Shown here: in pieces, positions 17,823 to 25,035 of the stretch
Numbering within the stretch: position 1 is the stretch's first letter
How the letters are laid out: each line of letters opens with the position of its first letter
Origin: Palsa-744 sp963734815
GTDB lineage: Bacteria; Actinomycetota; Thermoleophilia; Solirubrobacterales; Solirubrobacteraceae
Direction: 5' to 3'
Assembly (NCBI GenBank): GCA_963734815.1
Contig: CAVTIH010000002.1
Span: 310,001-374,000 of the forward strand
Length of the DNA: 64,000 bases
Notes under the pieces: model-generated
Told to the model about the DNA's origin: nothing
The model's database searches: none
Seen by the model: only the letters and a program-made list of their open reading frames with translations
Position numbers and translations under genes: made by a program

Positions 17823-18727
17823 GGCTCGATCCCCCGGCGATCGGCGAACGGGAGGAGGATCGCGAGCACAAGCGCTCCGCAGAGCGCGAACAGACCGAGG
17901 CTGATGGGTGCGTGCACCAGCGGGTAGGCGGCGAACGACGCGATACCGCCGAATCGCGCGAGCAGCACGAGCGCGAGGATCGCCGCTGCGGAGACGGAGA
18001 AGGCAAGGTCGTGGCGCGACCACGGTCGCGACAGCCGGGGGGCGCGGGGGGCGGCGGCGAAGCCGCGCAGCTCGAGCGTTGCGGCGACGTCCATCGCGCG
18101 GTCCAGCGAGCCGGTCAGCATCGCGCCGATCAGCGCGACCCGCGCGCGAGCGCCGCCAGCCCATCTTCCGTCGGTGTGACCGTCCGGCCGGGTGCGCTGC
18201 GCCTCGGCGATGCGCTGGGCGTCGGCGGCGAGCACGGGGATCATGCGCACCGCCAGCGAGGCCGTGAGCGCGGAGCGGAAGGAGAGGCGGCGACAGATTC
18301 GCAGCAGCGCGTCGGGGTCGATCGCGAGGCTGCAGAGCGCAGTGATGAGGATCAGAACCGTGATCTTCAGTGCGATCACGGCGCCGTACACGAGCGCCTC
18401 AACGGTCAGGTCACCCTGGCCGAAGGGGCCGAGGTCGCCAAGGCGGGCGAAGACGGTGAGGCCCTCGCGCGAGACGAGCACGTTGATAAGCACGATCGGT
18501 ATGGCCACGATCGCCGCAGTGCGTAGCGCGGGCAGCAACGCACGGCCCACCCCCGCCCCCCACCCGGCGGCGAGCACCGCCAGCACGAGCACCGCCAGCG
18601 CCACGGGGTGGTAGAGCAAAAGCGAGGCGGCGATCAGTGCAAGTCCCCACAGCGCAGCGACCCCCGCGCGCGTGGCGTGCAGCGGGCTAGCCTGCGGGCG
18701 GTAGAGGAGCAGGCCGACGCGGTTCAT
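17819..18727 (-). CDS. ecfT: ECF transporter transmembrane protein EcfT
   Basis: A 302-residue membrane protein with six or more helices and the two cytoplasmic coupling motifs of EcfT: an Arg-containing motif around AQRIAEAQRTRP and a second one, ATLELRGF, where the A-x-x-x-R-G pattern contacts the ATPase Q-loop region. These couple the ATPases to the S-component. It is the first gene of ecfT-ecfA-S and starts with ATG 18727. Upstream is an AT-rich island of about 380 bases rather than the stop of the preceding gene, so it may have its own promoter. Confidence 0.9.
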   Translation of the reverse strand: MNRVGLLLYRPQASPLHATRAGVAALWGLALIAASLLLYHPVALAVLVLAVLAAGWGAGVGRALLPALRTAAIVAIPIVLINVLVSREGLTVFARLGDLGPFGQGDLTVEALVYGAVIALKITVLILITALCSLAIDPDALLRICRRLSFRSALTASLAVRMIPVLAADAQRIAEAQRTRPDGHTDGRWAGGARARVALIGAMLTGSLDRAMDVAATLELRGFAAAPRAPRLSRPWSRHDLAFSVSAAAILALVLLARFGGIASFAAYPLVHAPISLGLFALCGALVLAILLPFADRRGIEP

Positions 18728-19105
18728 GGGCTGGGCTGGGGTGTGTGCATCTACTTTTTGGGCCTAGAACACTTCATTTTGTAAAGTGGTGGGGCGTTGT
18801 GGTGGGGCAGTTTGGGAACGAGCGGGCCGTATAGCTATTGCAATAGGGCGGGTGTTGAACAAGGGGCGGGGTGTTGAACAAAAAATTGAAAACCTGTGCG
18901 CAATTGCTATCGGGCTCTGAATTTTCCATAACAACCCGAAACCCCTTTTTTATATATACTATAGCTATACCAGAGTGGTCTTCAGAGAACGCGAAGCAGT
19001 CGGGCTCAAACTGACCCACTGCCGGCCGGTTGGATGCTTTGTTTTGAGACCCAAACCCTTCATTTTGTGAAGTGGTAGGGGTCCTTTTGGATGACATCTC
19101 TACCC
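18728..19105. repeat. AT-rich island with 26-base direct repeats
   Basis: 378 bases much poorer in GC than the flanks, separating the DUF4430 lipoprotein from ecfT. Copies at 18769-18794 and 19055-19080 agree at 23 of 26 positions; each holds a small inverted repeat, clearest in the second (CTTCA-TTTTG-TGAAG). Between them are a doubled GGTGTTGAACAA motif (about 18850 and 18868) and a stretch of Ts followed by TATATATACTATAGC around 18948-18966. A 107-codon open frame (18774-19097, minus) crosses the whole island; its composition is not coding-like. The island may be a small inserted element without a gene or a regulatory region for ecfT. Confidence 0.6.
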
Positions 19106-20104
19106 CTATCCCATCCCCGATTCACCGCCGGGCTGGGGCAGCGCCAGTAGGCCTCCGGCTGCGGTGATGGCGAGGGCGAAGCGGTCGTGCAGCGCCGCTT
19201 CGTCGAGGTGGCTGGCGGCGAGCTGCACGCCGGCGTCGTCGGTGCCGGTGATCAACCACTCGGGGTCCTGTTCGGTGTAGCGTGTGGCGGCGATCAGCCC
19301 AGCGGTGCCGGTGAGCGTGCGCACCGTGGCGCCCTGCGCGTCGAGCAGCGAGATGCTCTGGCCGGAGGCGGCTGGGCGCGCGTACACCCCGCTCGCGGAG
19401 GGGCCGCGTTCGAGCGTCCGCGCGCCGGGGTCGCCACTCACTTGCGACCAGGTGCCGACGAGCAGCCGTAGGGTGTCGGGCTCCTCCCCGGCCGGCCCCA
19501 GCGCGGCGAGCCCGGATCTGACGCCCACCGCGCGCAGGAGGGCGGTGACGGTGCGGCAGGTGTGGCCGGCCGGTTCGGCGCATTCCACGCGCACCGGCAG
19601 CCGTTCTCCTTCGACCCCGCCCAGGAAGGGCTCGGGGAAGGAGCCGACGACGGCGGGCACTTCCTCGGTTTGACTCCAGTTGTGCAGGTCCCACCACACA
19701 CGGTCGCCAGGATGCACATCGGTGTCCGCCGCCCCCTTGGGCGCCTGCACGCCGTTGACGTAGTAGAACCAGTCGATCGGCTGCCCTCCTTCGTGCCCGC
19801 CGGAGCGGCCGTCGACGCTCTCCACGAAGCCGCCGCCGTAGCGGGTCGTGACGGTCGCGTTGCGTAGCAGCAAGCTCATCACCGTCGCTTCGCCATGGGT
19901 GCGGGGAGCACCCTTGGAGAGCAGCGAATCGGCCCCGAAGCCACGCGTCACGTCGAGTCGCACGCCCGTGGGCGTGGGCCCGGCGCCGAGGCCGCAGCCA
20001 GCGAGCGGGAGGGCGGCGAGCGCGGCGGCAGCTAGGGTGGCGAGCAGCGCGATGCGCCGCCGCCCGCCGCCCCCGTGCCCCTTACTTGACGGAGAAGACC
20101 ACAC
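19106..20104 (-). CDS. DUF4430 lipoprotein (transcobalamin beta-domain-like)
   Basis: A 332-residue lipoprotein: basic n-region, hydrophobic core and LAGC lipobox (Cys about residue 37). Residues 45-160 match DUF4430, the domain that forms the C-terminal beta domain of transcobalamin and intrinsic factor. Supporting motifs are VMSLLLRNATVTTRYGGGF, VESVDG, WFYYVNGVQAP and HPGDRVWWDLHNWS. The remaining 170 residues have no family I recognise. The GTG at 20104 lies inside the end of the preceding gene (23-base overlap); no later start is plausible before the lipobox. It would sit at the outer membrane face and is inferred to help capture B12. Confidence 0.8.
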   Translation of the reverse strand: MWSSPSSKGHGGGGRRRIALLATLAAAALAALPLAGCGLGAGPTPTGVRLDVTRGFGADSLLSKGAPRTHGEATVMSLLLRNATVTTRYGGGFVESVDGRSGGHEGGQPIDWFYYVNGVQAPKGAADTDVHPGDRVWWDLHNWSQTEEVPAVVGSFPEPFLGGVEGERLPVRVECAEPAGHTCRTVTALLRAVGVRSGLAALGPAGEEPDTLRLLVGTWSQVSGDPGARTLERGPSASGVYARPAASGQSISLLDAQGATVRTLTGTAGLIAATRYTEQDPEWLITGTDDAGVQLAASHLDEAALHDRFALAITAAGGLLALPQPGGESGMG

Positions 20105-21350
20105 TGCTCAGCCCGTTCGCGAGCTTGGTGATATCACCGGAGTCGCTCACCGCCTCGATGTCGTACACGTAGCGACCCTCGGGCAGCCGCGTCGGCAGCA
20201 GATAACTGAACGAGGTGGTGTTGGCGACGTCGAAGAAGCGCAGCTTGTGGCAGCCGCCGCGCACAAAAGTGCCCCTGCGTCCGCTGAACGCGAAACAGTG
20301 TCCGTGCACGCGGCGCTCGAGCGCGATGCGCACCTGCCGCAGCGTATTGTTGGCGGGCACTTCGACGCTCCCTGTGAGGATCCGAGGCGCGCCGTGCTTG
20401 GGGTAGACGTGACCGTTGACGACCCCACCCGCATGAGCCACCTCTGGGAGCGGAGGAGGAGGGGGCAATACCTTCTCGACGTGACCCCCTTCACAGCCTG
20501 ACGTATCCACGGGACAGGCCACGATCGTCGTTCCGCAGGTGCCGTCGTCGCCGTTGTGGACACAGATGGTGTGCGGGTCGGAGGGCACCGAGTCGGGCGC
20601 GGCGGCTTCGATTGTGTAGGTGCCCACGCTCGGGAACGTCAACATCGCCACGCCCTGAACGTTGGGCGTGGCGCTCAGCGAGCCGGCGGCGACCGTAACC
20701 CCGCCGGGGAGGGACGCTTCTGCCTTGCCCGTTTCCGTGCTGAGCGAGCCGACCGTGACCGCGACGGGAGTGCCGACCTGAGCCGTGCTCGGCGCGGTCT
20801 CCGTCAGGAAGTGTTCCGGCGCGGTCTTGCTGGTCGGGCAATCGGTGCCTTCCGCGTCGCACTGGGCGAAGAACACCACATCGTCGCCCGAACTGAGCTC
20901 CTGCCCGCACGCACCAACTTCCGCGGGGGCATCGTTCATCCAGAAGGACCAGTAGGCGTCGGGCACCTGGGAGAAGGGCGGGAAGTTCAGGCCCTGGATA
21001 CCGTCGATCTGATAGCCATACTTTTCTTCGTAGTCAACCACCCAGTTGCCGTGCGTCGCGTCGTAGAGAGCACCCCCGGCGCTGGTGCCACTGCAGGTGT
21101 CGGAGGGATTGCCGTCGGGATCGATCGGAGTGGTGGTGGTCGTGACCTGCGTCTGCGGGAGCAGGGTCGTGCCGGTGAGACCCACCACACGGACCGTGAC
21201 CGCGGCCGGCGTACCGGCCAGCGCCGCGGGCGCGGAGAGAACCGCGGCCACCACGAGCGCCACCAGCGTGGCGGCGAACAGCGCGGCGTGGGCGCAGACA
21301 GATCGACCACGGCCGAGAACCGGCCAGATACGACGAGCGACTACGAGCAT
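20082..21350 (-). CDS. Secreted DUF4430 protein under B12 riboswitch
   Basis: A 422-residue exported protein with signal peptide (core about residues 20-40, APAALA-G cleavage). Residues 47-170 resemble DUF4430: GGALYDATHGNW, YQIDGIQG, AYWSFWMNDAPAEVG and SSGDDVVFFAQC. Cysteines are frequent. Two further beta segments follow, an Ig-like one (about 180-260) and a C-terminal domain (about 330-422) ending EGRYVYDIEAVSDSGD, of a kind common at the end of actinobacterial secreted proteins. A strong AGGGG-type ribosome site lies about 7 bases before the ATG. It is the first gene after the cobalamin riboswitch and overlaps the next DUF4430 gene. Confidence 0.8.
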   Translation of the reverse strand: MLVVARRIWPVLGRGRSVCAHAALFAATLVALVVAAVLSAPAALAGTPAAVTVRVVGLTGTTLLPQTQVTTTTTPIDPDGNPSDTCSGTSAGGALYDATHGNWVVDYEEKYGYQIDGIQGLNFPPFSQVPDAYWSFWMNDAPAEVGACGQELSSGDDVVFFAQCDAEGTDCPTSKTAPEHFLTETAPSTAQVGTPVAVTVGSLSTETGKAEASLPGGVTVAAGSLSATPNVQGVAMLTFPSVGTYTIEAAAPDSVPSDPHTICVHNGDDGTCGTTIVACPVDTSGCEGGHVEKVLPPPPPLPEVAHAGGVVNGHVYPKHGAPRILTGSVEVPANNTLRQVRIALERRVHGHCFAFSGRRGTFVRGGCHKLRFFDVANTTSFSYLLPTRLPEGRYVYDIEAVSDSGDITKLANGLSSVVFSVK

Positions 21351-21392
21351 GGAGCCAACCCCTTTCCACGAGGGCTTGTGGGCTTGCGGTCG

Positions 21393-21548
21393 GAGGCAGG
21401 TCTCCTGGCTCCCGGGCCTACCCTTCGCGCCTTCCCGATGGCCGGAGGCCGATCAGTGGCTCACGCTCAAACGCGCGCAGCGGGGGCATCCCCGGTCACA
21501 GTGGCGGGTCCGCGCCAGATTCACACCGGCTTCCCTTGCCACCGACCG
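21393..21548 (-). promoter_or_regulatory. Cobalamin (AdoCbl-class) riboswitch
   Basis: On the minus strand, in order: a GGGAAGCCGGTGTGAATC segment (21519-21536), GGCGCGG and CCCGCCACTGT (about 21498-21516), the B12 box core GAGCCACTG (21454-21462), a CGGGAAGGCG stem (21427-21436), and the closing element CAGGAGACCTGCC (21395-21407). This series is characteristic of cobalamin riboswitches. It ends about 43 bases before the ATG of the first DUF4430 gene, in a region that also contains that gene's ribosome site, so control could be of translation or of termination. A TAGTAT hexamer (21563-21568, minus) is a possible -10 just upstream. Confidence 0.88.
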
Positions 21549-21695
21549 TATGGACGCCCCGGATACTACCGCCCGCCGGGACGGTATGCCAGCGCCGGCC
21601 GGTGTGCGACGCCGCGCCTCCGGCCTGCCAGCGGCTCCTCATCGAGCCGAGCTGGACCCTTATTGGGAGGACTCACGAACGGCAACCGGCGGTAG

Positions 21696-22934
21696 TCAGA
21701 TGCCGCCCAGCTCGCCGTCGACGTCCGCCAGCGCCGCCCGCTCGGCGGCATCGAGCACCCGGTGCTCGGCGAGCAGCCGGCGGGCGTGGTCGAGGTCGTC
21801 CGAGCGCCCGAACGTAAGCGCCGCGACGAGGTGCCCGTCGCGCAGGTACCAGGTGGTGAAGCTGCCATCCGCCAGCGAGCCACGCACGATCTCCTCGTCC
21901 CACTCCCGCGCGGGGCCGACGTACTCGAGCTCACCCCAGTCGCCGAGCACTGAATAGAAGTAGGGCACGGTCTCGTGCGGGATGTCGCGGCCGAGCATGT
22001 TCAGCGCGACGGTCTTACCGTGGTTGAAGGCGACGTCCCAATGCTCGATCCGCACCGGCCCCCCATGCAGGGGGGAGTCGTACTCGCAGATGTCCCCTGC
22101 CGCATACACGCCGGGGGCTGAGGCCGCCAGGCGCGAGCTGCAGCGCACGCCACCGCCCTCCCCCAGCTCCAACCCCGCTCTGCGCGCGAGCTGCACGTCG
22201 GGGGCGACACCCGCGCCGATCACGACCAGCTCCGCGGGCAGTTCCAGGCCGTTCTTCGTGACGACCTTCGCCACGCGGCCGTCGCCCTCGAAGCGCTCCA
22301 GCTCGTCGCCGCCGTGGACGATGACGCCGTGCGCTTCCAGCAGTTCCTGGAAGAAGCGCCCAGACGTGGCGCCGAAGCCGCGTTCGAGCGTGATCTGCTC
22401 TTGCATCACGATCGTGCAGCGCTTGCCCATCAGCGTCAGCGAGGCGGCCACCTCGCAGCCGATGTAGGAGCCGCCGATCAACACCACCTGCTCGGCATCG
22501 GCTGCATCCACACGGATCGCGTCGGCGTTGCCGAGCGTGCGCAGGTAGTGGATGCCCTCTAGCTCGCACCCGGGCACGTTCAGCCGCCGCACGTTCGCCC
22601 CGGTCGCGAGCAGCGCCTGTCCGAACTCAAGCTCCTCCTTGGTCGAGAGCTTCACGGTGCGCGCCTGCGCGTCGAGCGCGGTCACGCTCGTGCGCGTGAG
22701 CAACTCGATCCCCTGCTCCCCCCACCACGCCTGCGGACGGAAGAACGCCTCGCTGCGCTCCTCCTTGCCGCGCAGGTAGCCCTTCGAGCAGTTCGGGCGG
22801 TTGTACGGCGGGTCGGGCTCGCGCCCCACGACCAGCACCGACCCCTCGGCGCTCTCCTCGCGCAGCCAGCGCGCGCAGTTGGCGCTCGCCAGCCCGCCGC
22901 CGATCAGCAGGTAGTCGACCTTACGGGCAGCCAT
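21696..22934 (-). CDS. FAD/NAD(P)-dependent oxidoreductase (ferredoxin reductase-like)
   Basis: A 412-residue flavoprotein of the AIF/rhodocoxin-reductase type. It has an N-terminal FAD motif LLIGGGLASANCARWL (residues 9-24), the YNRPNCSKGYL segment near residue 43-53 that takes the place of the usual YxRPpLSK motif, a second dinucleotide motif VVLIGGSYIGCEVAASL (about 149-165), and the FAD ribityl motif APGVYAAGDIC. These enzymes move electrons from NAD(P)H to small iron-sulfur proteins, or reduce other substrates; the partner is not in the window. It lies just upstream of the riboswitch on the same strand but is probably an independent transcript ending at 21696. Confidence 0.85.
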   Translation of the reverse strand: MAARKVDYLLIGGGLASANCARWLREESAEGSVLVVGREPDPPYNRPNCSKGYLRGKEERSEAFFRPQAWWGEQGIELLTRTSVTALDAQARTVKLSTKEELEFGQALLATGANVRRLNVPGCELEGIHYLRTLGNADAIRVDAADAEQVVLIGGSYIGCEVAASLTLMGKRCTIVMQEQITLERGFGATSGRFFQELLEAHGVIVHGGDELERFEGDGRVAKVVTKNGLELPAELVVIGAGVAPDVQLARRAGLELGEGGGVRCSSRLAASAPGVYAAGDICEYDSPLHGGPVRIEHWDVAFNHGKTVALNMLGRDIPHETVPYFYSVLGDWGELEYVGPAREWDEEIVRGSLADGSFTTWYLRDGHLVAALTFGRSDDLDHARRLLAEHRVLDAAERAALADVDGELGGI

Positions 22935-23081
22935 TGCCGCAAAATCTGACAGAAAAGGAGCGGTTCAGCTCGCTGAGGGCACGGCCCGAAGCGTCTGGTA
23001 AGCATGGATCCACCGACCCCGGGGCCGCACCGGCACCGGATGTTGACCCGTTATCAGTGGATCCAGGCTCAGGCGTACTGG

Positions 23082-23504
23082 TCAATCCACCGACCCACGT
23101 GGCACCACCCATTCCGCCTCCTGGCCCGTCACCGCGGCGATCAGGTCGAAGTCGGCGTCGTAGTGCAGCACGGTGAGCGCCGCCCGCTCGGCCGCCGCGG
23201 CGACGACCAGGCCGGGGATGCTCGCCGCACGATGTTGGCCTTTGTCGGCGAGCAGGCCCTGGATCTCAATCGCGCGGTCGAGCGTCGTTTGGCGAATGCG
23301 CACATTGACAAACCGCAACGCGATCTCCTCACGCCATTCTCGATGCTCCGTGCCGGAGCGCGCGCTGAACAGCTGCTCAAGGTCGGTCACCAAGCACGTT
23401 GCAAGCAGCCCGCCCGCGATCATCGGCTCCACTCGCGCCGCGACAGGACCCTTATCGGTGCGCGCCAGCACGCTGTTGTCTACGAGGTGGGTGGCCGTGG
23501 CCAC
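23082..23504 (-). CDS. vapC: PIN-domain toxin (VapC-like)
   Basis: A 140-residue PIN-fold RNase. Acidic positions fit the family: Asp9 in LVDNSVL, Glu43 in VTDLEQLF (D41 and E43), and the DADFD cluster near the end followed by the usual Trp/Val strand. The first residues MATATHLVDNS favour the GTG at 23504. It overlaps the antitoxin gene by 25 bases. Toxins of this family cut tRNA or rRNA and are held inactive by the partner. Confidence 0.83.
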   Translation of the reverse strand: MATATHLVDNSVLARTDKGPVAARVEPMIAGGLLATCLVTDLEQLFSARSGTEHREWREEIALRFVNVRIRQTTLDRAIEIQGLLADKGQHRAASIPGLVVAAAAERAALTVLHYDADFDLIAAVTGQEAEWVVPRGSVD

Positions 23505-23695
23505 GCGCGTTCCATGATCTCGGGGTTGTGCAAATCCTCGTTCTCTTTCAGCCGCGCGATCAGACGCCTGCCGGCCTCGACGCGCACGATCTCGCGCAGG
23601 GCCTCGTCCACCGTGTCCTTCACGCCTCTCGTTCCCAGTATCTCCCTGGCTTTCGCGAGCATATCCTCATCGATGTCCAATGTGGTCCTTCTCAT
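23480..23695 (-). CDS. vapB: VapB-type antitoxin
   Basis: A 71-residue protein. Residues 1-45 read as a ribbon-helix-helix DNA-binding domain (RTTLDIDEDMLAKARE..GVKDTVDEALRE, typical of the VapB/DUF2191 group), and the C-terminus (ENEDLHNPEIMER) is the toxin-binding tail. ATG 23695 is used because the homologous strand starts there; the longer open frame is not supported. It is the promoter-proximal gene of the pair and probably binds its own promoter, in the less GC-rich stretch 23696-23753 (TATA-like bases). Confidence 0.85.
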   Translation of the reverse strand: MRRTTLDIDEDMLAKAREILGTRGVKDTVDEALREIVRVEAGRRLIARLKENEDLHNPEIMERAWPRPPTS

Positions 23696-23753
23696 AGAGA
23701 AAATATAGCCTAATTTGGTCATTAACGACATCAGATATTTCCATCCCAACCCA

Positions 23754-25004
23754 TCACAACCCCACCGGGTGGCGCACCGACCAGTGCGCCCATTCCGGGA
23801 TGTGGTCGAGGATCCGCCAGCGCGGTCCGTTTTGGTCGCGGTTGGGGCCGACGTCGGTGCCGTTGTGACTCGTATCCAGCCGCAAGCCCGCAATAACGAT
23901 GAAGACGTGCGGGGTCGGCGTGTCGGTCGCGTAGATCGTCACCCACCGCCCTGGCCCGGGGGCTCCCCAGCTCACGTAGTCCTGCGCCAGCGGGTCCTCG
24001 CGCACGATTTCCACGAGCGGCCGCACGCCGGCTCGGTACAGCACGTAGTTGACGGTGCTCGAGCAGTCCTCGTCGGGCGCTCCCAGCGGGTTGGGGTGGC
24101 CGTCGGGCCCGTAGGGGAGGTTCTGCAACTCATTGCCGGCCACCACCATCGCCTGCACCGCCGCCGGCACGCCCGCGGGCACCAGCGCGACGTGGCCGTC
24201 GCCGGACTCCAACATCGCACGTTCGCCTGAGACGAAGCGCACGGGCGTGGCGGTCTCGCTCACCAGGCGCGTGTCGGCGCCTTCGGGGGCGCCTTCAATG
24301 GCCGCTCCCTCCCCGCCGGCACCGTCGACGCCGTTGCCTTCCGCACCGCCACCGCCAGGGAGTCCGCCGCTCTCACCACTCCCCGCCGCGGCCGACGAGC
24401 CCGCCCGGCCGCTGTACTTCGCCGCCCAGCTATCGACCGCTTCCACATACCAGCCGGCATGGTTGTACGCATAGATCGCCGCGCGGTAGTTGCCGGGCGC
24501 GCCTGAGGCGCGGAGATAGTGGGCGGCCCCGAAGATCGCGTCTGCCGGGTTCCAGCGGTCGGGCGGCCCATCGCCTTCGGCGTCCACTCCATAACGCGCC
24601 CACGTCGATGCGAGAAACTGCATCGGTCCCCCCGCGCCCGCCGAGTTGACCGCCCCCTCCTGCGTGCACGAGGGGGAGGGGTCGCGCCCGTGGTCACACT
24701 CGACCTTGCCGATGCCCGCGAGGATCGCCCAATCGAGACCGTAGCGGGTAGCCGCCTGCATGTAGAGGCGCAGGTATTCGGGCGGGATTTCCGCGCGCGC
24801 CAGCGCTGAGACGCCGCTGCCCGCCGCGGCGGCATCTTCGGCGGCGGCCGTTTCATCGGCGAACGCGGTGGGCCGTCCCCCGAGCGCCGCGGTCGCCACG
24901 CCAAGCGTGAGCGTCGTCGCAAGCGCGGCTGCAACTGCGAGCACAGCGAACCCCGGACGGCTGGGCCGCGGGTGAGCGCGTACGCGGGTCGATGCAGCGT
25001 TCAT
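23754..25004 (-). CDS. Exported transglycosylase-NlpC-like protein of conjugation module
   Basis: A 416-residue exported protein. It has an N-terminal signal/anchor (about 18-45), a lytic-transglycosylase domain (residues 72-195; catalytic Glu102 in GKVECDHG, then GAGGPMQFLASTW and AIYAYN), a Gly/Glu-rich linker (200-245) and a C-terminal NlpC/P60-like domain with Cys314 (DEDCSSTVNY) and His366 (TPHVFIVIAG). This two-enzyme arrangement is found in the peptidoglycan-opening component of Gram-positive conjugation systems (CwlT/TcpG-like). It is the last gene of the module and begins 32 bases after the VirB6-like gene. Confidence 0.8.
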   Translation of the reverse strand: MNAASTRVRAHPRPSRPGFAVLAVAAALATTLTLGVATAALGGRPTAFADETAAAEDAAAAGSGVSALARAEIPPEYLRLYMQAATRYGLDWAILAGIGKVECDHGRDPSPSCTQEGAVNSAGAGGPMQFLASTWARYGVDAEGDGPPDRWNPADAIFGAAHYLRASGAPGNYRAAIYAYNHAGWYVEAVDSWAAKYSGRAGSSAAAGSGESGGLPGGGGAEGNGVDGAGGEGAAIEGAPEGADTRLVSETATPVRFVSGERAMLESGDGHVALVPAGVPAAVQAMVVAGNELQNLPYGPDGHPNPLGAPDEDCSSTVNYVLYRAGVRPLVEIVREDPLAQDYVSWGAPGPGRWVTIYATDTPTPHVFIVIAGLRLDTSHNGTDVGPNRDQNGPRWRILDHIPEWAHWSVRHPVGL

Positions 25005-25035
25005 TGGCGTTTCCGTGCCCTCGCCCGCCCCACCG

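Noticed and set aside
18774..19097. A 107-codon open frame over the AT-rich island
   Set aside because: Composition is not coding-like, both repeats fall inside it and there is no ribosome site; treated as non-coding.
23004..23100. Repeated words GGATCCACCGACCC and GTGGATCCAGGCTCAG, the latter also near 41665
   Set aside because: Short, imperfect and without associated gene; may be traces of an old element but too little to call.
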